From: Gammaproteobacteria bacterium | GTDB lineage: Bacteria > Pseudomonadota > Gammaproteobacteria > Pseudomonadales > Azotimanducaceae | Direction of reading: 5' to 3' | DNA: 51,888 bases | Assembly (NCBI GenBank): GCA_026707905.1 | Contig: JAPOVY010000069.1 | Location: 1 to 51,888 of the forward strand | Position numbers and translations under genes: made by a program | Notes under the pieces: generated by a model | What the model was told of the DNA's origin: nothing | Databases searched by the model: none | Seen by the model: the letters and a program-made list of their open reading frames with translations, nothing else | Part shown: positions 1 through 9,049 of the stretch, in pieces | Numbering within the stretch: position 1 is the first letter of the stretch | Layout: each line of letters starts with the position of its first letter

Positions 1-410
1 GCCATATTCGCATGACGGATCGCGTCTGCCGAACGATCAAGTCCAGGTGATTTGCCGTACCAAAGGCTATAGACACCGTCGTACTGCTTACCTTGGAACA
101 ACCCAACCTGTTGCGAACCCCATGCCGCTGTCGCGGCAAGGTCCTCGTTAATCGCGGCGTTGAAAACGATGTTAGCGGACTTGATCTCCTCTCGAGCACG
201 GGTTAACTCAAGATCTAAACCAGCAAGAGGTGAACCGCGATATCCTGTGACGTACCCCGCCGTATGCCGATCACTTTTCCTGTCGAGCTCGCTCTGCTCA
301 AGTAGTAACCTAACAATGGCTTGTGTACCTGTAAGCCAAATATCCGACTCGTTGAGAGCGTATTTCTGCGACAGCGTAATCCGCTCTAAACGGGAGTTAG
401 CGTCGCTCAT
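1..410 (-). CDS. Indolepyruvate ferredoxin oxidoreductase, N-terminal part (runs off the window)
   Basis: The reading frame starts at the ATG complementary to 408-410 and stays open to the left edge, so only about 136 N-terminal residues are visible. They contain a glycine-rich stretch GYRGSPLAGLD and the segment FNAAINEDLAATAAWGSQQ, which I recognise from the large fused indolepyruvate:ferredoxin oxidoreductases of proteobacteria, usually over 1,100 residues. These cytoplasmic TPP and iron-sulfur enzymes oxidatively decarboxylate aryl-pyruvates to aryl-acetyl-CoA in aromatic amino acid breakdown. The cofactor-binding and gamma-like domains lie outside the window. The gene is divergent from an Lrp-type regulator, a common pairing for this family, and shares its 135-bp control region. 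Family assignment is secure; the substrate is inferred. Confidence 0.85.
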   Translation of the reverse strand, partial: MSDANSRLERITLSQKYALNESDIWLTGTQAIVRLLLEQSELDRKSDRHTAGYVTGYRGSPLAGLDLELTRAREEIKSANIVFNAAINEDLAATAAWGSQQVGLFQGKQYDGVYSLWYGKSPGLDRSADAIRHANM

Positions 411-480
411 AACGCGTGGTTTATCAATAGCACAGCAAGTAAATGATATTGTTTTATCGCCACACTAACTTAACTATTTT

Positions 481-532
481 TTGGTGATTTAGGACTTATG
501 TAGTATATTTGTCCTTTAAACAAGGTAAATAT
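481..532 (+). promoter_or_regulatory. Putative promoter and Lrp-type dyad upstream of the Lrp gene
   Basis: The AT-rich divergent region holds a weak -35-like TTGGTG (481-486), a 17-bp spacer and a -10-like TATATT (504-509). An imperfect dyad overlaps the -10: ATATTT at 505-510 mirrors AAATAT at 527-532, and 9 of 14 base pairs match overall. AT-rich imperfect dyads are typical Lrp/AsnC targets, so autoregulation plus control of the divergent oxidoreductase is plausible. This is pattern reading only. Confidence 0.4.
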
Positions 533-545
533 AGGATTTCGTTTT

Positions 546-1016
546 ATGAGCGAGTTAGACCAGACGGACGAACGTTTGCTAGAAATCCTCCAACGCAACG
601 CCACGATCACAATGCAGGAGCTTGGATCGATGGTCGGACTGTCACATACACCGTGCTGGCGACGTGTGCGCCGACTCGAAGAAAAAGGATATATCAGCAA
701 GCGTGTCACCTTGCTCGATCCGGAAAAACTCGAACTCAACGTCAACGTATTCGTATTTGTCACATTAAATCGCCACCAGTCAAATGCGCTGACACGGTTC
801 GAGAATGCTGTCAATGACATACCTGAGATTGTCGAATGCTATTCCGTGTCTGGTCAAGCGGACTTTCTTTTACGCGTTATCGTGCATGATGTGAGTGCGT
901 ATGACACGTTACTGAAGCGTACGCTCATTCACTTACCGGAGATCGGCAACCTCAATTCCACGATCGCACTTCAGCAAGTGAAGTACTCGACTGAATTACC
1001 ACTGCAATCATTGTGA
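546..1016 (+). CDS. Lrp/AsnC family transcriptional regulator
   Basis: This 156-residue protein has the standard Lrp layout. An N-terminal winged helix-turn-helix lies at about residues 5-50 (DERLLEILQRNATITMQELG, then VGLSHTPCWRRVRRLEEKGY). A RAM/ligand-binding domain follows at about 65-145, with the ECYSVSGQADFLLRV segment characteristic of the family. Such proteins form octamers or similar assemblies, bind amino acids and control local amino acid metabolism genes. The gene is divergent from the partial indolepyruvate oxidoreductase gene, so the likely target is aromatic amino acid or keto acid catabolism. The ATG at 546 begins the HTH at the usual distance; the ribosome site (GGATTT) is weak. 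Confidence 0.93.
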   Translation: MSELDQTDERLLEILQRNATITMQELGSMVGLSHTPCWRRVRRLEEKGYISKRVTLLDPEKLELNVNVFVFVTLNRHQSNALTRFENAVNDIPEIVECYSVSGQADFLLRVIVHDVSAYDTLLKRTLIHLPEIGNLNSTIALQQVKYSTELPLQSL

Positions 1017-1022
1017 GTCGAG

Positions 1023-2630
1023 CTACATCCGAAAAATCCCAAACTGATTGTTGTTCTGACGTAGTTTCCGAGTAACTACAGTCAAAGCCATCGAAAGCGC
1101 TTGACGAGTGTCGCACGGGTCCAGGATTCCATCGTCCCACAACCTCGCGCTTGCAAAGTAAGGGTGCCCCTCAGCTTCGTACTGATCACGGATTTCATTC
1201 ATGAAATACGTTTTTTCGTTTTCAGACCATTCGCCGCCGCGTGCCACAAGGCTATCCTCGCGGACGGTCGCCAACACGTGTGCCGCTTGTTCCCCGCCCA
1301 TCACTGATACACGTGCATTCGGCCACGTCCACAGCATTCGTGCACCGTACGCGCGCCCGCACATCGCATAGTTTCCTGCACCAAACGAACCACCGATGAT
1401 CACGGTCAGCTTAGGCACACTCGCACACGCGACTGCCGTGACCATCTTCGCGCCGTCTTTGGCAATTCCTTCGTTTTCATATTTCTGACCTACCATGAAT
1501 CCACTTATGTTCTGTAGGAATAGCAGGGGCGTCCCTCGACGATCTGCTAGCTGAATGAAGTGTGCCGCCTTCAACGCCGATTCCGAGAACAAAACGCCAT
1601 TGTTCGCAAGGATTGCGACAGGGAAACCATGAATTCGCGCGAAGCCACAGACTAACGTCTCACCATATAACGGTTTAAACGCGCTGAACTCCGATCCGTC
1701 GACCAAACGTGCAATCAGTTCGTGAACGTCATATGGTGTTCGATTGTTCTGAGGAAGAATGCCGTAGATTTCCGACGGATCGTAAAGCGGTTCTTGAGGT
1801 GTCGTGACGTCAACCGTACTCTCATAAGTCACGTTTGAGTCGGCGACCGCTGTGCGCGCGATTGCTAGTGCGTGTTCGTCATCGTTAGCCAAATAATCGG
1901 TTACGCCGGAATGTCGTGAATGTACCTCACCGCCGCCGAGTGATTCCGCATCAATCTCCTCGCCGGTCGCTGCTTTAACTAACGGAGGACCACCAAGGAA
2001 GATCGTTCCTTGTCCCTTCACAATGATCGCCTGGTCGCACATCGCCGGCACGTATGCGCCACCTGCGGTGCAAGATCCCATTACGACGGCGATCTGTGGG
2101 ATTCCAGCAGCCGACATCGTGGCTTGGTTATAGAAGATTCTGCCGAAGTGCTGTTTGTCTGGAAATACATCGGACTGTAATGGCAAGAATGCTCCGCCAG
2201 AATCCACTAGATAGATACATGGCAATCCGTTCTCAAGCTCGATCTCCTGCGCACGCAAGTGTTTTTTTACGGTTATCGGATAGTAAGTGCCGCCTTTAAC
2301 CGTCGCATCATTTGTTACGACGACACATTCTTTACCTGCTACGACACCGATGCCTGCGATCAGGCTCGCCGCAGGAACGCTATCTTCGTACACCTCATAC
2401 GCCGCGAATGTTGAAAACTCTAAGAACGGAGTTCCTGGATCGAGAAGACGCTTGACACGCTCACGAGGAAGTAACTTGCCTCGACTCACGTGCCTGTTTC
2501 TTGACCGCTCGTCGCCGCCGAGTGAGATTTCCGATTGGCGAGTTTCAAGATCCTTGATGGTAGCTAGGTACGCGTCACGGTTTGCTTGAAAACCGGCATC
2601 AGATGTTCGAATGGCAGATTTGAGAATCAT
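1023..2630 (-). CDS. liuB: Acyl-CoA carboxylase carboxyltransferase (beta) subunit, methylcrotonyl-CoA type
   Basis: The 535-residue length equals that of typical methylcrotonyl-CoA carboxylase beta subunits. Visible landmarks are [11 protein letters not shown] near residue 50, a first crotonase-like half with the [14 protein letters not shown] oxyanion region near 185-200, and a second half with [16 protein letters not shown] and [15 protein letters not shown] (about 370-425). It transfers carboxyl from carboxybiotin to a branched enoyl-CoA in leucine or isoprenoid degradation. The biotin carboxylase (alpha) partner, normally adjacent in liu operons, is not in the window. It converges with the Lrp gene, only 6 bp apart, and is divergent from the thiolase-like gene. 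A geranyl-CoA or propionyl-CoA carboxylase beta subunit is the alternative; the length and [10 protein letters not shown] segment favour MCC. Confidence 0.85.
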   Translation of the reverse strand: MILKSAIRTSDAGFQANRDAYLATIKDLETRQSEISLGGDERSRNRHVSRGKLLPRERVKRLLDPGTPFLEFSTFAAYEVYEDSVPAASLIAGIGVVAGKECVVVTNDATVKGGTYYPITVKKHLRAQEIELENGLPCIYLVDSGGAFLPLQSDVFPDKQHFGRIFYNQATMSAAGIPQIAVVMGSCTAGGAYVPAMCDQAIIVKGQGTIFLGGPPLVKAATGEEIDAESLGGGEVHSRHSGVTDYLANDDEHALAIARTAVADSNVTYESTVDVTTPQEPLYDPSEIYGILPQNNRTPYDVHELIARLVDGSEFSAFKPLYGETLVCGFARIHGFPVAILANNGVLFSESALKAAHFIQLADRRGTPLLFLQNISGFMVGQKYENEGIAKDGAKMVTAVACASVPKLTVIIGGSFGAGNYAMCGRAYGARMLWTWPNARVSVMGGEQAAHVLATVREDSLVARGGEWSENEKTYFMNEIRDQYEAEGHPYFASARLWDDGILDPCDTRQALSMALTVVTRKLRQNNNQFGIFRM

Positions 2631-2804
2631 GGTATTTGCCTTCCGCGTTCTTCCAATTTTCTATTAAGTACTTTCAATTCATCTAGGAGTAAACAGAACG
2701 GTGTACACGGTTAATCCACGCCAAGTGAGCGAGGATTTAAACACCTTCGTCAGCTCGACGAAACCGAGAGCTCAAAATATGCAGTGCGAAAGTTAATAAA
2801 CCCA

Positions 2805-4283
2805 ATGAACATTCCCGCCTATACGCCTGTTCTCGTGGGCGTGGGTCAAGTACTCAACCGTATCCAGGACTTGAGTGAAGCACTCGAACCGCTAGAGATG
2901 ATGTGGCAAGCCATTCAACTTGCTGAAGAGGACGCCGAAGCTGGAAGGTTCTTGAGCGACGTGCAATCGGTGCGTGTGGTTCGAGGTATGTGGAGTTACC
3001 AGAATCCCGCAAAGTTAATCGGCGAACGTCTAGGCGCAGTCAACTTCGAGACCGTCGGTACCTTAATCGGAGGCAACCAGAACCAGGCAGTCATCAACAC
3101 CACTGCATGCGAGATCCGCGATGGCAAACTTGATCTGGTATTAATCACTGGCGCTGAGAATGGAAATAGTTCGACCAAAGCCCGGAAGCAGCGCGTCCTA
3201 CTGCAACAAACGGACGCACCAGGAAACTACGACCGGATCATTGGGGCAGAACAACAACCAGAACACCACGAATACGAAGTCGCGAAAGGGATTCAACGTG
3301 CGATTCAGGTCTATCCAATGTACGACAATCGCATCCGCTTCACTCGCGGCGAAACGATCGCTGAGCACATAGATCGAGTCTCTGGGTTGTGGTCCCGATT
3401 TAACGACGTCGGTTTGCGGAACCCTAACGCGTGGGTTCAAACAAACATGACGGCCGAAGAGATACGAACGCCGAGCGAGAGCAATCGGCCAATTAGCTTC
3501 CCTTACACCAAATTCATGAATGCGAACATGTCGGTCAATATGGGCGCGGCGTTGGTCATGATGTCGACAAAACGAGCCAAAGCGATTGGGATTCCAGAAG
3601 CCAAGTGGGTCTATCCTCTTGCTGGTGTGAAAGGCTACGACCACTTCTCGGCGTCCGTTCGAGACGAATTTGATGCATCGCCGGGCATTCGCGCCGTCGC
3701 GGCATGTCTGCTTGAACACTCTGAAGTATCCGCTGACAAGCTGGACTACGTCGACCTATACAGCTGTTTCCCGTCAGCAGTTCAGGTCGCGGCTAAGGAG
3801 TATGGCTTGTCAGAAGAACGCGACTTGACCGTAACGGGTGGATTGACGTTTGGCGGCGGACCGTTGAACAACTACGTCATGCATAGCATCGCGCGCACCG
3901 TTGAACTGTTGCGTGATCATCCAGGTGGCAAAGCGCTCGTCACTGCGAACGGTGGCAACATCTACAAGCAAGTACATGGAACATACGGAAAGGAACCCCC
4001 TAATCGGCCGTTCGTTGCGGACGACGTGCAATCGCAGATCGACGCTCTTCCCTCACGAGAGTGTCTCAGTAGCTACGATGGACCGGCGAACGTCGAGTCG
4101 TACACTGTGATGTATAACGGCTTCCAGCCTTCGATAGGACACGTTGCCTGTCGGACGACGGACGATAAACGCACCTGGGTCAATACGACGGATCCCGAAC
4201 TCGTTCAGGCAATGACGCAAGAGGAATTCTGTGGTCGTTCTGTCTACGTGAAAGACGGTGAAGAACTCAACATTTTGACTTAA
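2805..4283 (+). CDS. Thiolase-superfamily protein (acetyl-CoA acetyltransferase-like / SCP-x-like)
   Basis: With the ATG at 2805 the protein is 492 residues and starts MNIPAYTPVLVGVGQV, like long-form thiolase-like proteins; a GTG at 2784 would add seven residues. The N-terminal half contains GGNQNQAVINTTACE where classical thiolases carry the nucleophilic cysteine, so the canonical acyl-enzyme cysteine is not evident there. The C-terminal half keeps DLYSCFPSAVQ (Cys about 321) and GGGPLNNYVMHS (His about 360), conserved in this subfamily. A role in thiolytic cleavage or acyl-CoA condensation is inferred. It is divergent from the acyl-CoA carboxylase beta subunit gene, so the two may share a control region and a branched-chain acyl-CoA pathway. 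Confidence 0.8.
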   Translation: MNIPAYTPVLVGVGQVLNRIQDLSEALEPLEMMWQAIQLAEEDAEAGRFLSDVQSVRVVRGMWSYQNPAKLIGERLGAVNFETVGTLIGGNQNQAVINTTACEIRDGKLDLVLITGAENGNSSTKARKQRVLLQQTDAPGNYDRIIGAEQQPEHHEYEVAKGIQRAIQVYPMYDNRIRFTRGETIAEHIDRVSGLWSRFNDVGLRNPNAWVQTNMTAEEIRTPSESNRPISFPYTKFMNANMSVNMGAALVMMSTKRAKAIGIPEAKWVYPLAGVKGYDHFSASVRDEFDASPGIRAVAACLLEHSEVSADKLDYVDLYSCFPSAVQVAAKEYGLSEERDLTVTGGLTFGGGPLNNYVMHSIARTVELLRDHPGGKALVTANGGNIYKQVHGTYGKEPPNRPFVADDVQSQIDALPSRECLSSYDGPANVESYTVMYNGFQPSIGHVACRTTDDKRTWVNTTDPELVQAMTQEEFCGRSVYVKDGEELNILT

Positions 4284-4500
4284 ATGTTGCGCTCGGTACC
4301 AAACGTCAGATTCAACCTCGGTTATCGCCATTCGTTGCCAATGGACCTAATCATTGATAAACGTGCATCTCGAAACACGCTTGTTGGTATTAGTAAACAT
4401 CACGAAAGAGCGATCAACAATCAAGCTACGGGGTCGCCCAGTAAACCCGAAAATGCTCACATCAAGGTGTCCGCACTTCAGCGGATATGAGAGGAAAATC

Positions 4501-5739
4501 ATGCAAATCCGAACTTGGCTAATCGCCATATGGACGCTCGCAGCCGTTGCAGCTGTTGGCGCAGAAATCCCAATCGCAGAAGCTGAGACTGTCGGCATGT
4601 CGTCGGATCGACTACTCCGGATCGACACTGCAATGCATCGACACATTGAAGCTGGCAATATCCAAGGTGCGGTGACTGCAGTTGCGAGGCGTGGCAGGGT
4701 CGTTCACTTTAAAGCGTACGGCATGATGAACGTCGAAGCGGAAACACCTATGTCAAGAGACGCGATCTTCATCATGATGTCGTCAACAAAGCCCGTCTTG
4801 GGTGTCGCTGCAATGATGATGATCGAGGAAGGGTTGATACGCCCGAACGATCCGGTTACTGACTATATCCCGGAATTTGCCGAGATGGAGGTCGCCGTAC
4901 TAAAAGAACCTGCAGACGAAGACATCAGTCCTTTCTTCTTCGACCGACAAAACCCACCCGAACATAGATTGGTCCCAGCAGAGACTCCTATCACCATAGA
5001 ACACCTGTTGACTCACACATCCGGACTCGCGAGTGGCGGTTTAGGATCCATGCAAGCGCAACGACGCGAACGCGAATCGCTCGCAAGCTATATTCCTACC
5101 CTCGGTACGAGCATTCTGGATTTCCAGCCTGGTTCACGTTGGACATATAGTGGCGGAACGGGACTGGACGTCGTCGCACGAATCATCGAAATCGTCTCCG
5201 GAATGCCTTACAACGAGTTTGTACAAACACGGATTTTCGATCCATTGGATATGAAAGACACCCACTACAACGTACCTGCCTCAAAGACGGACAGACGTGT
5301 TGTTATTCAAGGGGTTGACATGTCCCGCTTCGATCGGGAGACAGCCTACTACTCCGGTTCGTACGGACTCTCAAGCACGGCGCGGGACTATCTTCATTTC
5401 GAGCAAATGTTGGCGAATGGCGGCGAGCTCTTCGGCAACCGCTTGCTCGGATCACGGTCCGTCGAGATGTTCGCGAGCAACCACGTAGGCGACCTGTTTG
5501 GCGGTTTCACTCAGAGCGCTCAGGGACAAGGCTTCGGCTATACGGTTGCCGTGGTACTTGATCCGATCACCGCAAACAGCCGACGCAGCGCCGGTGCGTT
5601 TGGTTGGGGTGGCGCGTTCGGTACGCGTTCATGGACCGATCCAGCCGAAGAACTCACGGGAGTACTGATGTTGCAGCAACCTCACCCGGGTGCTCAGTAC
5701 GATTTTGAAAACGCGGTTCGGCAAGCGATCGTTGACTAA
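4501..5739 (+). CDS. Secreted serine hydrolase, beta-lactamase/esterase family VIII type
   Basis: The start is the ATG at 4501, preceded by GAGAGGAAA and followed by a clear signal peptide (cleavage near VGA-E, residue 21), giving 412 residues; an upstream in-frame extension from 4354 lacks these signs. The class C beta-lactamase fold is indicated by the SxxK motif SSTK near residue 97, the YSGG tyrosine motif near 218 (FQPGSRWTYSGGTGLD), and a C-terminal GWGGAFGTRSW segment in the place of the KTG box. Family members are periplasmic or extracellular esterases that hydrolyse short acyl esters or amides; true beta-lactam resistance is unlikely. The gene stands alone, 217 bp after the thiolase-like gene. 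Confidence 0.88.
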   Translation: MQIRTWLIAIWTLAAVAAVGAEIPIAEAETVGMSSDRLLRIDTAMHRHIEAGNIQGAVTAVARRGRVVHFKAYGMMNVEAETPMSRDAIFIMMSSTKPVLGVAAMMMIEEGLIRPNDPVTDYIPEFAEMEVAVLKEPADEDISPFFFDRQNPPEHRLVPAETPITIEHLLTHTSGLASGGLGSMQAQRRERESLASYIPTLGTSILDFQPGSRWTYSGGTGLDVVARIIEIVSGMPYNEFVQTRIFDPLDMKDTHYNVPASKTDRRVVIQGVDMSRFDRETAYYSGSYGLSSTARDYLHFEQMLANGGELFGNRLLGSRSVEMFASNHVGDLFGGFTQSAQGQGFGYTVAVVLDPITANSRRSAGAFGWGGAFGTRSWTDPAEELTGVLMLQQPHPGAQYDFENAVRQAIVD

Positions 5740-5977
5740 AACGGGACGGATTCGGCCTACAGTCACCAAAGGGAATGCCTATAGGCTGTCTATTTCGATC
5801 AAGTAACCGTTTTTAGCTAGAGAACTAATGTGTATCTCAAGCAGGTGGGATCGAACCGGCCTTTCCGTGGAATAGATTGCGTAGTCATCGTCACGTAGCA
5901 TCGCAACCCATACAGACTTCCTTCCAATTTTGCGTAGAACGTAAAGCGGTGCATCGCATTGATGATTGATGGAACGG

Positions 5978-6000
5978 CGTGTTCATTGAAGTTGAACACG
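5978..6000. repeat. Perfect 8-bp inverted repeat (hairpin or operator)
   Basis: CGTGTTCA (5978-5985) is mirrored by TGAACACG (5993-6000) around a 7-nt loop, followed by TTT. It could be a weak terminator, far downstream of the serine hydrolase, or a protein-binding dyad. Confidence 0.5.
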
Positions 6001-6096
6001 TTTCTCGCTATGGATGTCAAGCTTCGTCCTAACCATGCAACATACTAGAGAAATGCGCCATCTCGATGACGACGACCTACTTGATCAAACGACCGG

Positions 6097-6116
6097 CTAT
6101 CGTGTACCAACGATAG
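6097..6116. repeat. Perfect 7-bp inverted repeat
   Basis: CTATCGT (6097-6103) is mirrored by ACGATAG (6110-6116) with a 6-nt centre. It lies about 135 bp upstream of the glutamate-cysteine-ligase-like gene, where it may be an operator or leader hairpin. Confidence 0.45.
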
Positions 6117-6251
6117 ATTGCGTTTTCGACAGAACACCAACGAAACATCCCTCTAATTGCCATCGACGGTTAAACTCACCCTCTATGTTTGAAGCGAGAA
6201 AATAAACTGTCTAACGAAACTCTATTTCCGTTTGCACCAACGATTTAATAC

Positions 6252-7382
6252 ATGAAATTTACGATTGGAGTCGAAGAAGAGTTCTTCTTGGTCGATCCGG
6301 CTACTCGGGACTTGATCTCGCAACCTACTGAAGCGATATTTGAAGCATGCGAACGGAATGCCGGACCGCATCGGATCGTGCATGAGTTCCTAAATACACA
6401 AATTGAGACCAACACAAAAGTTTGTACATCGATCGGCGAACTTCGCGGCGCGTTGCTCGAGACGCGTCGCATCGTGTTAAACGCCGCAAACGAACACGGT
6501 GCCGCTGTGATCGCGGCTTCCATGCACCCGTTTGCCAAGTGGCAAGAACAATCCCCTACACCTAAGGAAAGGTATGAAGAGTTTGAGTTGCGAATGCAAG
6601 ATGCGGTCCGGCGTATATTGGTTTCTGGGATGCACATCCATGTCGGCTTTGGTGACGAAGATCAGCGCATTCGCGTTATGTCCACGATACGACATTACAT
6701 GCCAGTATTCTGTGTCCTCAGTGCATCATCACCCATCGTTGAAGGTCGTCAGACAGGATTTAGGTCATTTCGTCTAAATTACCTCAGTGGGTTACCTCGA
6801 ACCGGCATCCCACCATATTTGAGCAGCTGGTCGGACTATCAAAACGTTATTGACGAGCTGGAATCTCTCGAATTCATAAATGACGGAACAGAACTTTGGT
6901 GGGATATCCGACCGTCAGCGAAGTATCCGACGATTGAACTGCGAATTTGCGACACGTGCTCGCTAGTAGACGACGCCGTCGCGCTTGCTGCCCTGTACGT
7001 GTGTCTGATTCATCATCTGCAGACCCTTGATGAGACGGGTAAATTACCTTCTCACCAGAGTCACCAGTTAATCGAGGAGAACAGATGGCACGCTCAACGT
7101 TATGGCATCCTGGCTTTCTTCGCCGATCCGACGGTGAACGAACGTCGAATCGTCGGAGAAATTGTCGAAGAACTCCTCGACACACTGAAGACAAGTGCAC
7201 AAATCTGTGAGTGCGAAGCAGAACTTGCTTCAATAGGGTCGATCCTAGCACGCGGCACGAGCGCTGATCGCCAATTTGACACGATGAAACTAGCCGAACT
7301 GGATGGGGCAAGCGAGAAAGAGTCCCTGCGAAATGTAGTAGATATGCTGATCGCTGAGACCAAGGTTGGCGTAGGTGAATAA
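6252..7382 (+). CDS. Carboxylate-amine ligase, glutamate-cysteine ligase type 2 (YbdK-like)
   Basis: The 376-residue protein opens with FTIGVEEEFFLVDPATRDL, the hallmark N-terminus of the GCS2/YbdK family, whose members are usually about 370 residues. HIHVGF near residue 120 and ELWWDIRPSAKYPTIELRICD near 210 also match. The family makes ATP-dependent amide bonds between a carboxylate (typically glutamate) and an amine such as cysteine; in many bacteria the physiological substrate is unknown. The protein is cytoplasmic with no signal peptide. The gene is isolated, with a 512-bp upstream region and a convergent aminotransferase gene downstream. Family assignment is firm, substrate uncertain. 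Confidence 0.9.
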   Translation: MKFTIGVEEEFFLVDPATRDLISQPTEAIFEACERNAGPHRIVHEFLNTQIETNTKVCTSIGELRGALLETRRIVLNAANEHGAAVIAASMHPFAKWQEQSPTPKERYEEFELRMQDAVRRILVSGMHIHVGFGDEDQRIRVMSTIRHYMPVFCVLSASSPIVEGRQTGFRSFRLNYLSGLPRTGIPPYLSSWSDYQNVIDELESLEFINDGTELWWDIRPSAKYPTIELRICDTCSLVDDAVALAALYVCLIHHLQTLDETGKLPSHQSHQLIEENRWHAQRYGILAFFADPTVNERRIVGEIVEELLDTLKTSAQICECEAELASIGSILARGTSADRQFDTMKLAELDGASEKESLRNVVDMLIAETKVGVGE

Positions 7383-7587
7383 GGAACGACGCGTCTTGCG
7401 ACGTAGTATCAATCGGTCCTCGTTACGGTCGCTTGTTAACCCTGAGAGGTCGTCGCCAATCACAGCATAGATTCCGGTCCACCAACGTCCAGGACCATGT
7501 GTCGCCCACACTATGGCGATTCGTCCAAGTAGAAAGCGAGTGCGAGAACCGATGTATAGGTCAGACGATACTGCGCTAGAAAGTCCG

Positions 7588-8988
7588 CTAATCGTCTAAC
7601 GCACTTACGTACTTTAAAGTGTCGTCTAAGGCCTTTTCAAACTTGGAGAACATCTCATCGATTTGATCTTCAGTGATGATCAACGGTGGACAAAACGCAA
7701 GAGAATCGCCCGCAACGGCGCGCGAGATCAATCCGTGTGAACGACACCGATCCATGCAATGGACGCCAACAGCGTGTTTGGCATCGAACGATTCACGAGT
7801 TGCCTTGTTCTTAACTAACTCTATCGCACCGATCAACCCTTCTCCGCGAACATTTCCTACGAGAGGGTGGGTATCGAAACTGCGTAAGCGCTCTTGGAAC
7901 GCCGGGGTTACGTTTCGAACGTGATCGTAAACACCGCGCTCTTCCATGAGTTCGAGATTGCGCACAGCGACTGCCGCTGCAACGGGATGTCCGGAGTATG
8001 TGAATCCGTGACCAAACAACTTTGATTCTTCGGTTGCGCGTTCAAAAACGTCGTACATAAACTCCGGTATGATCACGGCGCTGATCGGGAGATATGCGCT
8101 TGAAAGCGCTTTTGCGACACTCATCGTTGTCGGTTCAATACCCATGGTCTGACACCCGAAGCGATTGCCGGTCCTTCCGAAACCATTGATCACTTCGTCT
8201 GAAATGAAGTGAATTTGGTATTTCGCTAGTACGCGCTGAATCTTCTCGTAATATCCGTCAGGAGGCACGATCACGCCGCCTGCGCCAAGAATTGGCTCAG
8301 CAATAAACGCTGCGACCGTTTCCGGTCCTTCTTCAACGATAAGATCTTCGAGATTGTTTGCTAACCGCGTCGTGAACTCATCTTCCGTTTCACCCTCATT
8401 CGCTTCGTGGTAGTAAAACGGCGAGTTGGTGTGCTTAACCCGGTCAATCGGCAGATCGAAATTCTTATGGAACGGTGGCAAACCGGTCAAACTACCGCTT
8501 ACCACTGTGACGCCGTGGTAGGCGTTCCACCGCGATATGATCTTCTTGCGTTCAGGTCGTCCGATCAAATTGGAATAGTGCCACTGCAACTTAACCTGTG
8601 TGTCATTGGCGTCCGAACCCGATAGGCCGAAAAACACGCGTCCGGCATCGATCGGTACCATGTTCATCAACATTTCCGCAAGTCGAACACTTGGCTCGTT
8701 CGTGATACCAGTGAAGAGCTGCGAGTAAGCAAGTTTTTCGATTTGCTGCTTCGCAACTTCGCCGAGTTCTTTTACACCATAACCCAAAGCGGTGCACCAA
8801 AGCCCAGCGAGTCCTTCAATGTATTGGTTACCTTGGTTGTCCCATAGATAAACGCCTTCGGCGCGAACATGTACGTTCGGTCCACGACGTTTTACGTCCG
8901 CAAGATTCGAGTTTGGGTTTATCAGGTAGCGAAGTGATCTCGCCTCAATCGAGTCCGGCGCAAACTCGTTATGTAAAGGATCACTCAT
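7588..8988 (-). CDS. Class III (omega) aminotransferase, PLP-dependent
   Basis: This 466-residue protein carries the class III aminotransferase layout: FGLSGSDANDTQVKLQW near residue 120 for phosphate binding, the pyridine-nitrogen aspartate in FISDEVINGFGRTG (Asp about 264), and the Schiff-base lysine in SVAKALSSAYLP (Lys about 293). The family moves amino groups from omega-amino acids, taurine, beta-alanine or polyamines to pyruvate or similar acceptors. It is the last gene of a leftward run: alanine racemase, a short-chain dehydrogenase (61 bp upstream) and this gene. That context suggests use of an amine or amino acid with alanine as amino partner. The exact substrate cannot be read from the sequence. 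Confidence 0.92.
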   Translation of the reverse strand: MSDPLHNEFAPDSIEARSLRYLINPNSNLADVKRRGPNVHVRAEGVYLWDNQGNQYIEGLAGLWCTALGYGVKELGEVAKQQIEKLAYSQLFTGITNEPSVRLAEMLMNMVPIDAGRVFFGLSGSDANDTQVKLQWHYSNLIGRPERKKIISRWNAYHGVTVVSGSLTGLPPFHKNFDLPIDRVKHTNSPFYYHEANEGETEDEFTTRLANNLEDLIVEEGPETVAAFIAEPILGAGGVIVPPDGYYEKIQRVLAKYQIHFISDEVINGFGRTGNRFGCQTMGIEPTTMSVAKALSSAYLPISAVIIPEFMYDVFERATEESKLFGHGFTYSGHPVAAAVAVRNLELMEERGVYDHVRNVTPAFQERLRSFDTHPLVGNVRGEGLIGAIELVKNKATRESFDAKHAVGVHCMDRCRSHGLISRAVAGDSLAFCPPLIITEDQIDEMFSKFEKALDDTLKYVSALDD

Positions 8989-9049
8989 CCGTGAGTACCG
9001 ACATACATCTTTCTCTTAAAGTTAGAACGAAAAAGTGACGTAACGTTCG

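Larger units (their letters stand above)
5740..6251. other. 512-bp intergenic region with two perfect inverted repeats
   Basis: No convincing gene is seen. Two short open frames (5817-6020 minus, 6014-6205 plus) lack recognisable domains, good ribosome sites or protein-like composition. The region does hold two clean inverted repeats, listed separately, and is otherwise AT-rich towards its right end, consistent with a promoter for the next gene. A small RNA is possible but cannot be shown here. Confidence 0.5.

Noticed and set aside
4501-5739. Antibiotic-resistance beta-lactamase
   Set aside because: Motifs fit class C-like esterases, and the KTG box and a regulator such as AmpR are absent.
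5817-6205. Two short open frames in the 5.7-6.2 kb gap
   Set aside because: Composition is not protein-like, no homologous motif is recognised and they overlap each other on opposite strands.
7290-7511. 73-codon minus-strand frame after the GCS2-like gene
   Set aside because: It overlaps the end of a well-supported gene, has no recognisable motif and no convincing start signal.
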